Both the position numbers and the translations under genes were made by a program. The notes beneath the pieces were generated by a model. The model was not told where the DNA came from. It saw nothing but the letters and a program-made list of their open reading frames with translations, and made no database searches. DNA of 64,000 nt from Anaerolineales bacterium (GTDB lineage Bacteria > Chloroflexota > Anaerolineae > Anaerolineales > UBA11579). Positions within the stretch are counted from its first letter, which is position 1. The number at the start of each line of letters is the position of its first letter. Where the stretch lies: assembly GCA_019637675.1 (NCBI GenBank), contig JAHBVE010000003.1, positions 397,696 through 461,695 on the forward strand, written 5' to 3'. Shown in pieces: positions 33,717 to 41,487 of this stretch.

Positions 33717-33745
33717 TTGCCCAGCCGGCTGCCAGGCTATATAAT
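33717..33745 (+). promoter_or_regulatory. Promoter of the T-box/thrS transcript
   Basis: TTGCCC (33717-33722), a 17-base spacer and TATAAT (33740-33745). Transcription should begin near 33752, at the start of the T-box leader. Confidence 0.65.
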
Positions 33746-33751
33746 CAGCCC

Positions 33752-34025
33752 ACATTGCGATACCCGCATTGACCGGGACGAGTAGCTGAACCCGCTGCCA
33801 CCAGGAAGCCGAGGCCACCGACTGCAAGCCTCAGCAGGCCAGCCTTCAGCCAAAACCCCCCGCGAGCGGAGAGCCGGAACGTTGCGCCACACACAGCGCG
33901 GCCAGTATGGTGAACGGGCGCTCCCGTTACAGGGCAGACGAGATAGTCGATCAAGTCGTTGGTCGGCTAAGGTAGGTGGAACCGCGGACGCAAGTTCGCC
34001 CTATAGATGGGCGAACTTTTTGTTT
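33752..34025 (+). promoter_or_regulatory. T-box riboswitch (leader of thrS)
   Basis: The T-box core GGTAGGTGGAACCGCGG lies at 33971-33987. It is followed by a terminator with a perfect 10-bp stem AAGTTCGCCC (33992-34001) / GGGCGAACTT (34009-34018) and a T run. Stem I features upstream: GAGTAG (33780-33785), GCTGAA/TTCAGC (33785-33790 with 33845-33850) and an apical hairpin GAGGC/GCCTC (33811-33815 with 33828-33832). A candidate Thr specifier ACC is at 33855-33857. Uncharged tRNA-Thr would stabilise the antiterminator and let thrS be read. Confidence 0.88.
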
Positions 34026-34100
34026 AAGGCAGTGACCACTGTGATCGGTAGTGCTAGGCTGATCACTTATCACTGCTCACTAATCACTTGAGGTTGAAAC

Positions 34101-35900
34101 ATGGCTAAGCATCAAGAGAAATACGAAGACTCGCAACTCTACAAGATCCGCCACTCCGCCGCCCATATCATGGCCCAGGCCGTCAGCGAGCTGTTCGCGC
34201 CCGGCGAAGCCAAGGTCGCCATCGGCCCGCCGATCGAAGACGGCTTCTATTACGACTTTGACCTGCCGCGCCAGCTGACTCCGGATGACTTCCCGGCCAT
34301 CGAGCAGCGCATGCGCGAGATCATCGCCGGCAACTTCGCCTTCCAGAAGCGCGTCGTCAGCGCCGGCGAAGCCAAGCAGGAATTCAAAGACCAGCCCTAC
34401 AAGCTGGAGCTGATCGAGGGACTGGATGCGGGCGGCTTCGATGAGAACGGGAATCCGCTGAAAGAGAAACCCGAGATCTCGTTCTATACGCATGACAGCT
34501 TCACTGACCTGTGCCGCGGCCCGCATGTCGCCAGCACCAAGGACATCGCCCCGGATGCGTTCAAGCTGATGAGCATCGCCGGCGCCTACTGGCGCGGCGA
34601 CGAGGCCAACAAGCAACTGCAGCGCGTCTACGGCACGGCCTGGGAGAACGCCGAGCAGTTGGCGGATTACATATGGCGGCAGGAAGAAGCCAAAAAGCGC
34701 GATCACCGCAAGCTGGGCAAAGAGCTGGGCCTGTTCCACTTCTCAGAGGATGTCGGCCCCGGCGTCCCGCTGTTCACGCCCAAGGGTGAGATGCTGCGCC
34801 ACCTGATGGAAGGCTATGTGCGCGATGTGCAGACCCGCTACGGCTACCAGCACGTCTGGACCGGGCACATCGTCAAAGAGGATCTCTACAAGCGCTCCGG
34901 CCACTATGAGAACTACAGCGATGTGATGTTCCCGCCCATGGTGGATGAGGATGTCGCCTTCCGCCTCAAGCCGATGAACTGCCCCAGCCACATGACCCTC
35001 TATAAAGAGATGGGGCTGCACTCGTACCGTGAGCTGCCGATGCGCTTCTGCGAATTCGCCACGCTCTACCGCTACGAAAAATCGGGCGAGCTGTCCGGCC
35101 TGGCGCGGGTGCGCTCGCTGACCCAAGATGATTGCCATGTCTTCTGCACGCCTGACCAGATCGAGAGCGAGTTCACACTGGCCCTCAACCTGATCCGCGA
35201 GGTGCTCGACCGCTATCGTTTCTCCGATTACAGCGTGCGCCTCTCGCTGAAGGGCGAGGAAGGCAAATACGTAGACGACCCGGAGAAATGGGGCCACGCC
35301 GAGAAGGCCCTGCGCGCCGCGCTGGACAAGAACAACGTGGAATACTGGGAAGCCGAAGGCGAAGCCGCCTTCTACGGCCCGAAGGCGGACTTCATCGCCA
35401 GGGATGTGCTCGGCCGCGAGTGGCAGCTTTCCACCATCCAGGTTGATTTCATCCAGCCGGCCCGCCTGGGCCTCAGCTACATCGGCGAGGACAACAAGGA
35501 GCACACGCCCGTGCTGCTGCACCGCGCCGTGACCGGCACCACCGAGCGCTTCATGGCGACGATCATCGAGCACTTCGCCGGCGCTTTCCCGGTGTGGCTG
35601 GCCCCGGTGCAGGCTACGCTGATCCCCATCGCCGACCGCCATGTGGAGTTTGCCAATCAGGTAGCCGCCGAGCTGAAGGCGGCCGGCCTGCGGGCCGAGG
35701 TGGACGCGGGCAGCGACCGCATGGGCGCCAAGATCCGCTACGCCCAATCGCAGAAGGTGCCCTACATGCTGGTGATGGGCGACAAAGAGGTCGAAGCCGG
35801 CGCGGTGGCCGTGCGCCTGCGCTCCGGCGAGGATCTGGGCGCCCTGCCGGTGGCCGAGTTCCTGACGCGTGCCCAGGCGGATATCGCCCAGGGTCACTAG
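34101..35900 (+). CDS. thrS: Threonyl-tRNA synthetase without TGS domain
   Basis: Charges tRNA-Thr; class II synthetase of 599 residues. The editing domain has HSAAH (near 18-22) and CRGPH (near 138). The catalytic core has the Zn ligands in MNCPSH, DCHVFC and VLLHRA, motif 2 LYRYEKSGELSGLARVRS and motif 3 TGTTERFMATIIEH. The N-terminal TGS domain present in the usual 640-residue form is missing; the protein begins directly at the editing domain. The ATG is preceded by GAGG. Expression is controlled by the T-box leader immediately upstream. Confidence 0.95.
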   Translation: MAKHQEKYEDSQLYKIRHSAAHIMAQAVSELFAPGEAKVAIGPPIEDGFYYDFDLPRQLTPDDFPAIEQRMREIIAGNFAFQKRVVSAGEAKQEFKDQPYKLELIEGLDAGGFDENGNPLKEKPEISFYTHDSFTDLCRGPHVASTKDIAPDAFKLMSIAGAYWRGDEANKQLQRVYGTAWENAEQLADYIWRQEEAKKRDHRKLGKELGLFHFSEDVGPGVPLFTPKGEMLRHLMEGYVRDVQTRYGYQHVWTGHIVKEDLYKRSGHYENYSDVMFPPMVDEDVAFRLKPMNCPSHMTLYKEMGLHSYRELPMRFCEFATLYRYEKSGELSGLARVRSLTQDDCHVFCTPDQIESEFTLALNLIREVLDRYRFSDYSVRLSLKGEEGKYVDDPEKWGHAEKALRAALDKNNVEYWEAEGEAAFYGPKADFIARDVLGREWQLSTIQVDFIQPARLGLSYIGEDNKEHTPVLLHRAVTGTTERFMATIIEHFAGAFPVWLAPVQATLIPIADRHVEFANQVAAELKAAGLRAEVDAGSDRMGAKIRYAQSQKVPYMLVMGDKEVEAGAVAVRLRSGEDLGALPVAEFLTRAQADIAQGH

Positions 35901-35937
35901 CTGACAAATGTCCCGGCTTGATAGGGACATTTGTCAG
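35901..35937 (+). repeat. Perfect 14-bp inverted repeat after thrS
   Basis: The arms at 35901-35914 and 35924-35937 (CTGACAAATGTCCC and its complement) enclose nine bases. Only three T follow, so it is a poor terminator. It could be a small repeat element or an RNA stabiliser. Confidence 0.75.
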
Positions 35938-35979
35938 TTTGGTGCGCCGCAGCCTTGGCCTAGAGTTAAGCAAGCTGTA

Positions 35980-36025
35980 AGAGCCCTGATGCGGTCTCCT
36001 CACCGCGCAGGGCTCTACTTTTTTT
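35980..36025 (+). terminator. Intrinsic terminator between thrS and the cupin gene
   Basis: Two-part stem: AGAGCCCTG (35980-35988) with CAGGGCTCT (36008-36016), then the inner GCGGT (35991-35995) with ACCGC (36002-36006), followed by seven T (36019-36025). It ends 18 bases before the next start codon, so it might also attenuate the downstream operon. Confidence 0.85.
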
Positions 36026-36042
36026 GCAATCGGAGGCATGTA

Positions 36043-36408
36043 GTGAAACCTGTTTCGTTGTTGGATGGTCTGATCTTCAAAGAAGATTCGCCCAACGCCC
36101 AGCCCCTGGTGGTGGACGAGAGCGGGCGCGTGATGCGCTTCACCCTGAAGCCCGGCCAGGCGCTCAAGCCGCACCGCGGCCCCAAGATCGCCCTGCTGAT
36201 GATCGTGCTCAAGGGCCGCGGCCTGTTCCGCGGCGAGGACGAGACGCCCATCGAATGCGGCCCCGGCACCATGCTGGTTTTCGATGTCGAAGAGTTGCAC
36301 GGCGCACAGGCCCTGGATGAGGAGCTGGTCTTCCTGGCCATCCTGCGCCAGACGCCCAACCCGCAGCCGCTGCCGCACGGCGGCGCCCCCGTGGTGCAGA
36401 TCAAATAA
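36043..36408 (+). CDS. Cupin-domain protein
   Basis: A 121-residue single cupin. MRFTLKPGQALKPHRGPKIALLMIVLKGRGLF and PIECGPGTMLVFDVEELHGAQAL are the two cupin motifs; only part of the metal-ligand set (His, Glu, His) is present. The GTG at 36043 has CGGAGG six bases upstream. It starts a tight cluster with two small membrane proteins and a glutaredoxin-like protein: the next ATG is 1 base beyond its stop. The context suggests a role in redox or haem-copper chemistry, but nothing in the sequence proves it. Confidence 0.8.
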   Translation: MKPVSLLDGLIFKEDSPNAQPLVVDESGRVMRFTLKPGQALKPHRGPKIALLMIVLKGRGLFRGEDETPIECGPGTMLVFDVEELHGAQALDEELVFLAILRQTPNPQPLPHGGAPVVQIK

Positions 36409-36409
36409 C

Positions 36410-36823
36410 ATGCCGCTGGTCACGCGCGCCTTCATCAAGGCCTCATTGCTGTACCTGGTGTTGGCCCTGGGCCTGGGCGTATTCCAGGCGGCGCAGAGCT
36501 GGCTGGGCCTGGCGCTTCCGGGTCTATCGGCGGTGTACTTTCACTTGTTCCTGGTGGGCTGGGTCACCCAGATGATCATGGGCGTGGGGCATTGGTTCTT
36601 TCCAAAGTACAGCCAGCAATTGCCGCGCGGCAATGAGGCGCTGGCGTGGGCCTGCTTTTGGCTGCTCAACATTGGCCTGGTGCTGCGCGCCATCGTAGAG
36701 CCGGCGCTCAGCGCGCAGGCTGCTCCGCTGCTCAGCGGGCTGCTGGTGGCCTCGGCGGTGATGCAATGGCTGGCCGGGCTGTTGTTCGTGTACAACGCCT
36801 GGCCGCGCATCAAGGAGCGTTGA
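36410..36823 (+). CDS. Four-TM protein resembling a fragment of a haem-copper oxidase subunit I
   Basis: 137 residues with four hydrophobic segments. The motif YFHLFLVGWVTQMIMGVGHWFFPKY carries two His in one helix-turn-helix stretch and recalls conserved pieces of cbb3-type subunit I and NnrS-like proteins. The full six-His set is not present. It is paralogous to the next gene, whose ATG overlaps its TGA by one base. Together they could form a two-piece eight-TM haem protein. Family assignment is tentative. Confidence 0.55.
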   Translation: MPLVTRAFIKASLLYLVLALGLGVFQAAQSWLGLALPGLSAVYFHLFLVGWVTQMIMGVGHWFFPKYSQQLPRGNEALAWACFWLLNIGLVLRAIVEPALSAQAAPLLSGLLVASAVMQWLAGLLFVYNAWPRIKER

Positions 36824-37260
36824 TGCCGCGCTTCAGCGTCGTCGCCATCCGCCTGGCTTTGCTGTACTTCCTGCTGGGTATCAGTGTTGGCGCGCTGCTG
36901 CTGGTCAACAAAGCCGTCCCGCTGCACCCAGCGCTGTGGGCGCTGCTGCCGCTGCATATTGAGTTCCTGCTGATCGGCTGGATTGTGCAGCTGGTCTTCG
37001 CCGTGGCGTATTGGATCTTTCCGCGCTATCTCAATCAACCCAAGCGGGGCCGGCCCGCGCTGGCCTGGGCCGCCCTGATATGCTTGAATGCCAGCCTGCT
37101 TATGCTCGCCATCCCTGCCTTGGCCGGCTGGGGTCTGCTGGCCCGCGGCCTGCAGGCGGCCGCCGCACTGCTGCTGGCCGCCTGCCTGTGGGGCCGCGCC
37201 CGGCCCACCCTGACCGGCGTGGCGCGCGCCGCCCAACAAAACCCGACCCAGGAGGAGTAG
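36823..37260 (+). CDS. Four-TM paralogue of the preceding membrane protein
   Basis: 145 residues, four hydrophobic segments. LPLHIEFLLIGWIVQLVFAVAYWIFPRY lines up with the FHLFLVGWVTQMIMGVGHWFFPKY stretch of its neighbour: the first His, the GW pair and the FP(R/K)Y end are kept, and the second His is lost. The tail is short and polar. Translational coupling with both neighbours suggests a stoichiometric complex. No named function. Confidence 0.55.
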   Translation: MPRFSVVAIRLALLYFLLGISVGALLLVNKAVPLHPALWALLPLHIEFLLIGWIVQLVFAVAYWIFPRYLNQPKRGRPALAWAALICLNASLLMLAIPALAGWGLLARGLQAAAALLLAACLWGRARPTLTGVARAAQQNPTQEE

Positions 37261-37262
37261 TT

Positions 37263-37508
37263 ATGCCCCGCATTGTGATGTACGGCGCCGCCGATTGCGA
37301 TGACACCGCCCGCACACGCGCCTATCTGAACGCCCAGGCGATCGCGTTCGAATACATCAACATCGACGAACACGCAGATGCCGAGCAGTTCGTGATCTTC
37401 ATCAACAATGGCTTCCGCAGCACGCCCACCCTGGTGATCGGCGAGGGCAAGCGCAGGATCATTCTTACCGAGCCATCTGATGATGAATTGGATCGTGAGT
37501 TGGGCTAG
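37263..37508 (+). CDS. Glutaredoxin-like protein with single Cys (CDDT)
   Basis: An 81-residue thioredoxin-fold protein: PRIVMYGAADCDDTARTRAYLNAQAI at the start, with the active-site position reading C-D-D-T in place of CxxC, then FRSTPTLVIGEGK containing the cis-Pro (TP). A one-Cys site fits a glutaredoxin that forms mixed disulfides or binds a Fe-S cluster. GGAGG lies before the ATG. It is the last gene of the cupin/membrane cluster and ends just before a terminator. Confidence 0.82.
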   Translation: MPRIVMYGAADCDDTARTRAYLNAQAIAFEYINIDEHADAEQFVIFINNGFRSTPTLVIGEGKRRIILTEPSDDELDRELG

Positions 37509-37512
37509 ATAC

Positions 37513-37542
37513 AAAAGCCGGAGCAACTGCTCCAGCTTTTTT
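37513..37542 (+). terminator. Intrinsic terminator after the glutaredoxin-like gene
   Basis: AAAAGC-C-GGAGCA (37513-37525) pairs with TGCTCC-A-GCTTTT (37528-37540), one internal mismatch, followed by T. It separates this operon from the convergent diguanylate cyclase. Confidence 0.85.
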
Positions 37543-37573
37543 GTTTGTTCTTATTTTGCAAGGCTTGCTTATT

Positions 37574-38650
37574 TCAGGAAACAGCAAGCCCTTCTTCCAA
37601 CGCCACCCGGTTGCGGCCGGAGCGCTTGCCGGCGTACAGCGCATCATCGGCGCGCTTCAACAGCGCCTGGAAATTTTCGCCCGGGCGCAGGCTGGCTGCG
37701 CCGATGGTGAGGGTGAGTTGCAACGGTTGGCTGGCCACGACAAAAGGCGTGTCTTGCATCGCGCTGCGGATGCGCTCGGCCAGCACATGGGCGCCCTCCA
37801 GGCCGGTGTTGGGCAGCAAGACCAGGAACTCTTCGCCGCCCCAGCGGCAGACCGCTTCACTTTCGCGCACGCTGGTTTTTAGCAAGTTGGCAAATTCTGC
37901 CAGAACGCCATCACCGGCTTCGTGACCGTGCTCATCGTTGATCGTCTTGAAGTGGTCCAGGTCGCACATCAACAGGGAAAGCGGCAGCCCGTGCCGCAGG
38001 CTGCTGGCAACCTCGCGGCCGCCCAGGTCGGTCATCATGCGGCGGTTGTGCAGCCCGGTCAGCAAGTCGGTGGAGGCCAGGGCGGTCAGCTCGGCCTGCT
38101 GCTCCGTAATGATGCGGAAGTATTGCCACACAATACTTGAGATGGCGAAGATGGCCGTGCCCAGGTTCAACCCGCGCATCAGCGAGAACGCGGTGGCATC
38201 CAACTGCGTTGTGGGCTGGGTCGTGCCGGCGACTTCCTGCAAGATGATGGCATAGATGGCGAAGATGATCACCAGCCCCAGTTTTGCGCCGGCCGCCATG
38301 CGTGAGCTCACCACCATGATGGGGAACATGCCCAGTAACAGGGTCTGGAAGCCGGCCACGCGCCCCAGGCTCAGGGTCAAGATGCTGAGCGCGCTCAGGT
38401 AGATCGCCCAAAACAAGAGCAACCCGGGGATAAAGATACGCGCCCTGCGCCGCGGGTCAAGCGCCCATAACAAGCCCGTACAGATGATCCCATAGGCAAA
38501 AGTCACGAGCCACAGCGGGCTTTGAAGCACCAGCAGCAGGATGGTGTGCACCAGGCTCACCGCGATGCTTAGAACGGCCGCGAAACGGGTCACCCGGCGG
38601 TAGGTCAGCCTGACCAGGTCGGTATTTTCAAAGGGTTTCACTCGGAACAT
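37574..38650 (-). CDS. Membrane-bound diguanylate cyclase (GGDEF)
   Basis: A 358-residue protein. Five or six hydrophobic segments in the first 180 residues form an unclassified sensory region. The GGDEF domain follows, with TDLLTGLHNRR, LMCDLDHFKTINDEHGHEAGD and the active-site loop RWGGEEF. It makes c-di-GMP from two GTP. An RxxD inhibitory site is not seen at the usual position. The ATG at 38650 is chosen over an upstream TTG. No c-di-GMP riboswitch was found nearby. Confidence 0.9.
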   Translation of the reverse strand: MFRVKPFENTDLVRLTYRRVTRFAAVLSIAVSLVHTILLLVLQSPLWLVTFAYGIICTGLLWALDPRRRARIFIPGLLLFWAIYLSALSILTLSLGRVAGFQTLLLGMFPIMVVSSRMAAGAKLGLVIIFAIYAIILQEVAGTTQPTTQLDATAFSLMRGLNLGTAIFAISSIVWQYFRIITEQQAELTALASTDLLTGLHNRRMMTDLGGREVASSLRHGLPLSLLMCDLDHFKTINDEHGHEAGDGVLAEFANLLKTSVRESEAVCRWGGEEFLVLLPNTGLEGAHVLAERIRSAMQDTPFVVASQPLQLTLTIGAASLRPGENFQALLKRADDALYAGKRSGRNRVALEEGLAVS

Positions 38651-38863
38651 TAGCAAGCCCTCAGCTTAGACAATTATCGCATAGCTTGTTAGACACCCCC
38701 ATTTCCTTGACATGGCGATCTGGATCGCCGCTGAAAGCTAATTTTGGGGGATACCCTGGCTCAGAGGGGCCAAGTCATGCTTACCGATCCCAGATATCTT
38801 TTCAGTTGCACCCCATACCCCCCATGCACAGAACGAACAACAACTTGATTTTGGGGCTTCTGG

Positions 38864-38869
38864 TACACT
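38864..38869 (+). promoter_or_regulatory. Extended -10 box directly before the alcohol dehydrogenase
   Basis: TGG-TACACT (extended -10 form) ends 6 bases before ATG 38876, which would give a leaderless mRNA, as at tsaE. Confidence 0.4.
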
Positions 38870-38875
38870 GCCAGC

Positions 38876-40099
38876 ATGAAAGCCGTCCAATTCAACTTCA
38901 CCATCCCCCGCTACGCCCTCGGGCTGGCTGTGGCCAAAGTGGCCCCCTCGCTGCTGTGGAGCGGGCTCTCCTGCACCAGCATGCAGGATGTGGCGCAGCC
39001 CAGCTTCCCCACGCAGGAGTGGGTGCGCATCAAAACCCGCCTGGGCGGCATCTGCGGCACCGATCTGGGCACCATTTATTTGCATACCAGCCCGTATTTC
39101 TCGCCCTATAGCGATTTTCCGTTCACGTTTGGGCATGAGAATGTGGGCACGATCTCTGAAGTAGGCGCCGAGGTCAAGGGCTTCAAGCCCGGCCAGCGCG
39201 TCATCGTGGAGCCCACCCTGTGGTGCGCCCCGCGCGGCTACGCCAAGAGCGAGTGGTGCGAATACTGCGCCAAGGGCGAGATCAACCGCTGCCAGCGCCG
39301 CAGCGGCGGCAAGCTGGCCCCCGGCATGTTCATCGGCTCCTCCAAGGATACGGGCGGCAGCTGGTCTGAATCCTTCATCGCCCACCAGAGCCAGCTGTAT
39401 CTCGTGCCGGACAAGCTGAGCGACGAGAACGCCCTGATGGTCGAGCCGTTCGCGTGTGCGGTGCACTGCGTGCTGATGGATATGCCCAAGGACGATGAAA
39501 CCATCCTGATCCTGGGCGCCGGCACCATGGGTCTGGTGACCCTGGCGGCCCTGCGCGGGCTGGGCAGCAAGGCCAAGATCCTCGTCTCGGCCCGCTACCC
39601 GCACCAGGCTGAGGCGGCCCGCAAGCTGGGTGCCGACGAAGTGCTGAGCGGGCGCAACCTGTACGAACAGATCGCCGAGCGCACCGGCGCCGCGCTGCTC
39701 AAGCCCACCATCGGCAAGCTGGTGATGGAAGGCGGCGTGGACCGCGTCTACGAGTGCACCGGCAACGACAATTCGCTGGATGACGCCAACCGCTTCGCCA
39801 AGCGCGGCGGCACCGTGGTGCTGGTCGGCCTGCCCGGCCAGGCCAAGGGCATCGACTGGTCGGCCATCTTCACGCAGGAGCTGCGCATCCTCTCGGCCAC
39901 CGAGTACAGCCACGCCGACGAGTACAAGGGCAAGACCTGGAAGAGCTACGACCTGGCCATCGATCTGATGGAAAAGGGCAAGGTAGACCTGGGCTGGATG
40001 GTGACGCGCAAGTACGCCCTCACCGATTACAAAAAAGCCCTGGGCGATCTGGCCCAAAAGGGATCCGAGGGCATAATCAAAGCCGCATTCGTATTCTAA
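38876..40099 (+). CDS. Zinc-dependent alcohol dehydrogenase (MDR family)
   Basis: A 407-residue medium-chain dehydrogenase. Catalytic Zn ligands are in GGICGTD and FGHENVG. The structural-zinc lobe region contains WCEYCAKGEINRCQ but not the full four-Cys set. The cofactor loop ILGAGTMGLVTLAAL is near residue 207, and the C-terminal half is Rossmann-like. NAD(P)-dependent oxidation of an alcohol or sugar is expected; the substrate cannot be told. It has a -10-like box 6 bases before the ATG and a strong terminator after the stop. Confidence 0.88.
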   Translation: MKAVQFNFTIPRYALGLAVAKVAPSLLWSGLSCTSMQDVAQPSFPTQEWVRIKTRLGGICGTDLGTIYLHTSPYFSPYSDFPFTFGHENVGTISEVGAEVKGFKPGQRVIVEPTLWCAPRGYAKSEWCEYCAKGEINRCQRRSGGKLAPGMFIGSSKDTGGSWSESFIAHQSQLYLVPDKLSDENALMVEPFACAVHCVLMDMPKDDETILILGAGTMGLVTLAALRGLGSKAKILVSARYPHQAEAARKLGADEVLSGRNLYEQIAERTGAALLKPTIGKLVMEGGVDRVYECTGNDNSLDDANRFAKRGGTVVLVGLPGQAKGIDWSAIFTQELRILSATEYSHADEYKGKTWKSYDLAIDLMEKGKVDLGWMVTRKYALTDYKKALGDLAQKGSEGIIKAAFVF

Positions 40100-40128
40100 A
40101 AAAGAGCCGCCTTTCAGGCGGCTCTTTT
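40100..40128 (+). terminator. Bidirectional terminator between alcohol dehydrogenase and AIPR-like gene
   Basis: Perfect 13-bp stem AAAAGAGCCGCCT (40100-40112) / AGGCGGCTCTTTT (40116-40128), loop TTC, flanked by A on the left and T on the right. It serves both convergent genes. Confidence 0.92.
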
Positions 40129-40141
40129 AGCTAACTTTGCT

Positions 40142-41308
40142 TCAGCTTTGCAGATACATTAGCTGTGCTGATTGATAACAGCTTTGCCATACTATGGCCG
40201 TCTTCCCTACTTTCGATGGGTTCTGAATTTCGAGGGCAAATGTTCCAATAGTGTTTGCTAGTTTTTGACCTAAATCACCTTCTAGCAGGGCGATCGGGTC
40301 TAAGCCCTTACCCCAAACATACTGCCCGTTCTTTTCTTCCAACAAGCCCCGAAAAGCCCCTAGTACCGGATATGTAAAACCGTCTGGAACTGCATATTTT
40401 GATGATTTTCCAATGTAATGCAAAGGGGTTGAACGACGGCCTTCATAAACTTTTACGCCCTTTAATCTTCCAAACTTACCCCCTCGGACTTTATTATAAA
40501 GCTCAGGAAGATTGAGTTTTACATAATCATAGAGTCTTAGCATGTCGGGCGCTAAAGAGAGCATCTTTTTATACGATTCTGGTTTATCTTGAAAATGCTT
40601 TAGACATGCTGCTTTTGAGTTGTATGCCATGATAGGATGATCGGTGTCGCTAAAATTGTCATGGTCGAATAGCGTCAATATTGCAACAACCTCTCGAATA
40701 TCGATTGGTTTTGGTTCATTGTTCTCATCAACGTCAAATTCAGAGTAAGAAATTTTCTTTTCAAAGATAGTGTTGCGAAGAGCTTTCTTTAAAGGATCAA
40801 AGTCCTTTGCTAGATTCATCAAGCTTTGTTCTTTTACTTGATTAGAGGTATTTCGGGCATCCACGATATCTAAAATACCCTCTGGACCGAAGCCCTCTAA
40901 GAATTCAACTCTAATAAACTGAGGCTCCTGCTGACCACCTTCTAATTCTTCTTGAACTATGTTGTAGGTATGCCCGCCGTCAAGCAACCCGTGAAGATGC
41001 TTATTAGTAAGAGTAATTGTTACTGTGCCGGCTCGATTGTCGTATTTCACATTTTCAACTGAGATAACAAGACCGCGATTCATAAAAACAAACATCTCAG
41101 GATTGTTTTGATAACTCTCCCTAATCGCGTTTGGCACTGCTCCAGTCAGTTTTGGAGCACGAACGTTGATTTCTCGCCACTCTGAAAGGTTCGGCAGTTG
41201 GGATGTTTCAACTACAGCAAAATAGTCTTTGTATCCCTTGCCTTGGAATGGAGTCTCGATATGACGGAAGGAAGAAACAGGGAAACTAAAAACAGCTTGA
41301 GGGGACAT
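40142..41308 (-). CDS. AIPR-like putative abortive-infection/phage-defence protein
   Basis: 388 residues. The region MFVFMNRGLVISVENVKYD ... HGLLDGGHTYNIVQEE followed by IVDARNTSNQVKEQSLMNLAKDFDPLKKAL matches the AIPR layout: a strand, an N/DGxxT box, then an N-rich stretch leading into an alpha-helical half. The DGGHT box also recalls the DGQHR fold. Codon use is clearly AT-rich against GC-rich neighbours. AAAGGAG five bases before the ATG gives a strong ribosome site. It is a lone gene, with no toxin partner or integrase. AIPR proteins were first found in lactococcal abortive infection. The family call is moderate, the defence role inferred. Confidence 0.62.
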   Translation of the reverse strand: MSPQAVFSFPVSSFRHIETPFQGKGYKDYFAVVETSQLPNLSEWREINVRAPKLTGAVPNAIRESYQNNPEMFVFMNRGLVISVENVKYDNRAGTVTITLTNKHLHGLLDGGHTYNIVQEELEGGQQEPQFIRVEFLEGFGPEGILDIVDARNTSNQVKEQSLMNLAKDFDPLKKALRNTIFEKKISYSEFDVDENNEPKPIDIREVVAILTLFDHDNFSDTDHPIMAYNSKAACLKHFQDKPESYKKMLSLAPDMLRLYDYVKLNLPELYNKVRGGKFGRLKGVKVYEGRRSTPLHYIGKSSKYAVPDGFTYPVLGAFRGLLEEKNGQYVWGKGLDPIALLEGDLGQKLANTIGTFALEIQNPSKVGKTAIVWQSCYQSAQLMYLQS

Positions 41309-41487
41309 GGAACTCCTTTCGGTAATCTCTTAACCGGCTTTCCAAGATTTCTCTATGGAAGCATTAGGCTGAAGGCACTAACTTGCTTAATATAACATAC
41401 TTGTCCCAAGAATATATCGTTCACGAGCGGTCATCTCGTCTCTAGTTGTAGGCTGGCCTCAGTCCTCATCAGGTAGAATCCGGCCGC

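Noticed and set aside
38651-38875. c-di-GMP riboswitch near the GGDEF gene
   Set aside because: No GEMM-like conserved core was seen on either strand; only short runs of C and G.
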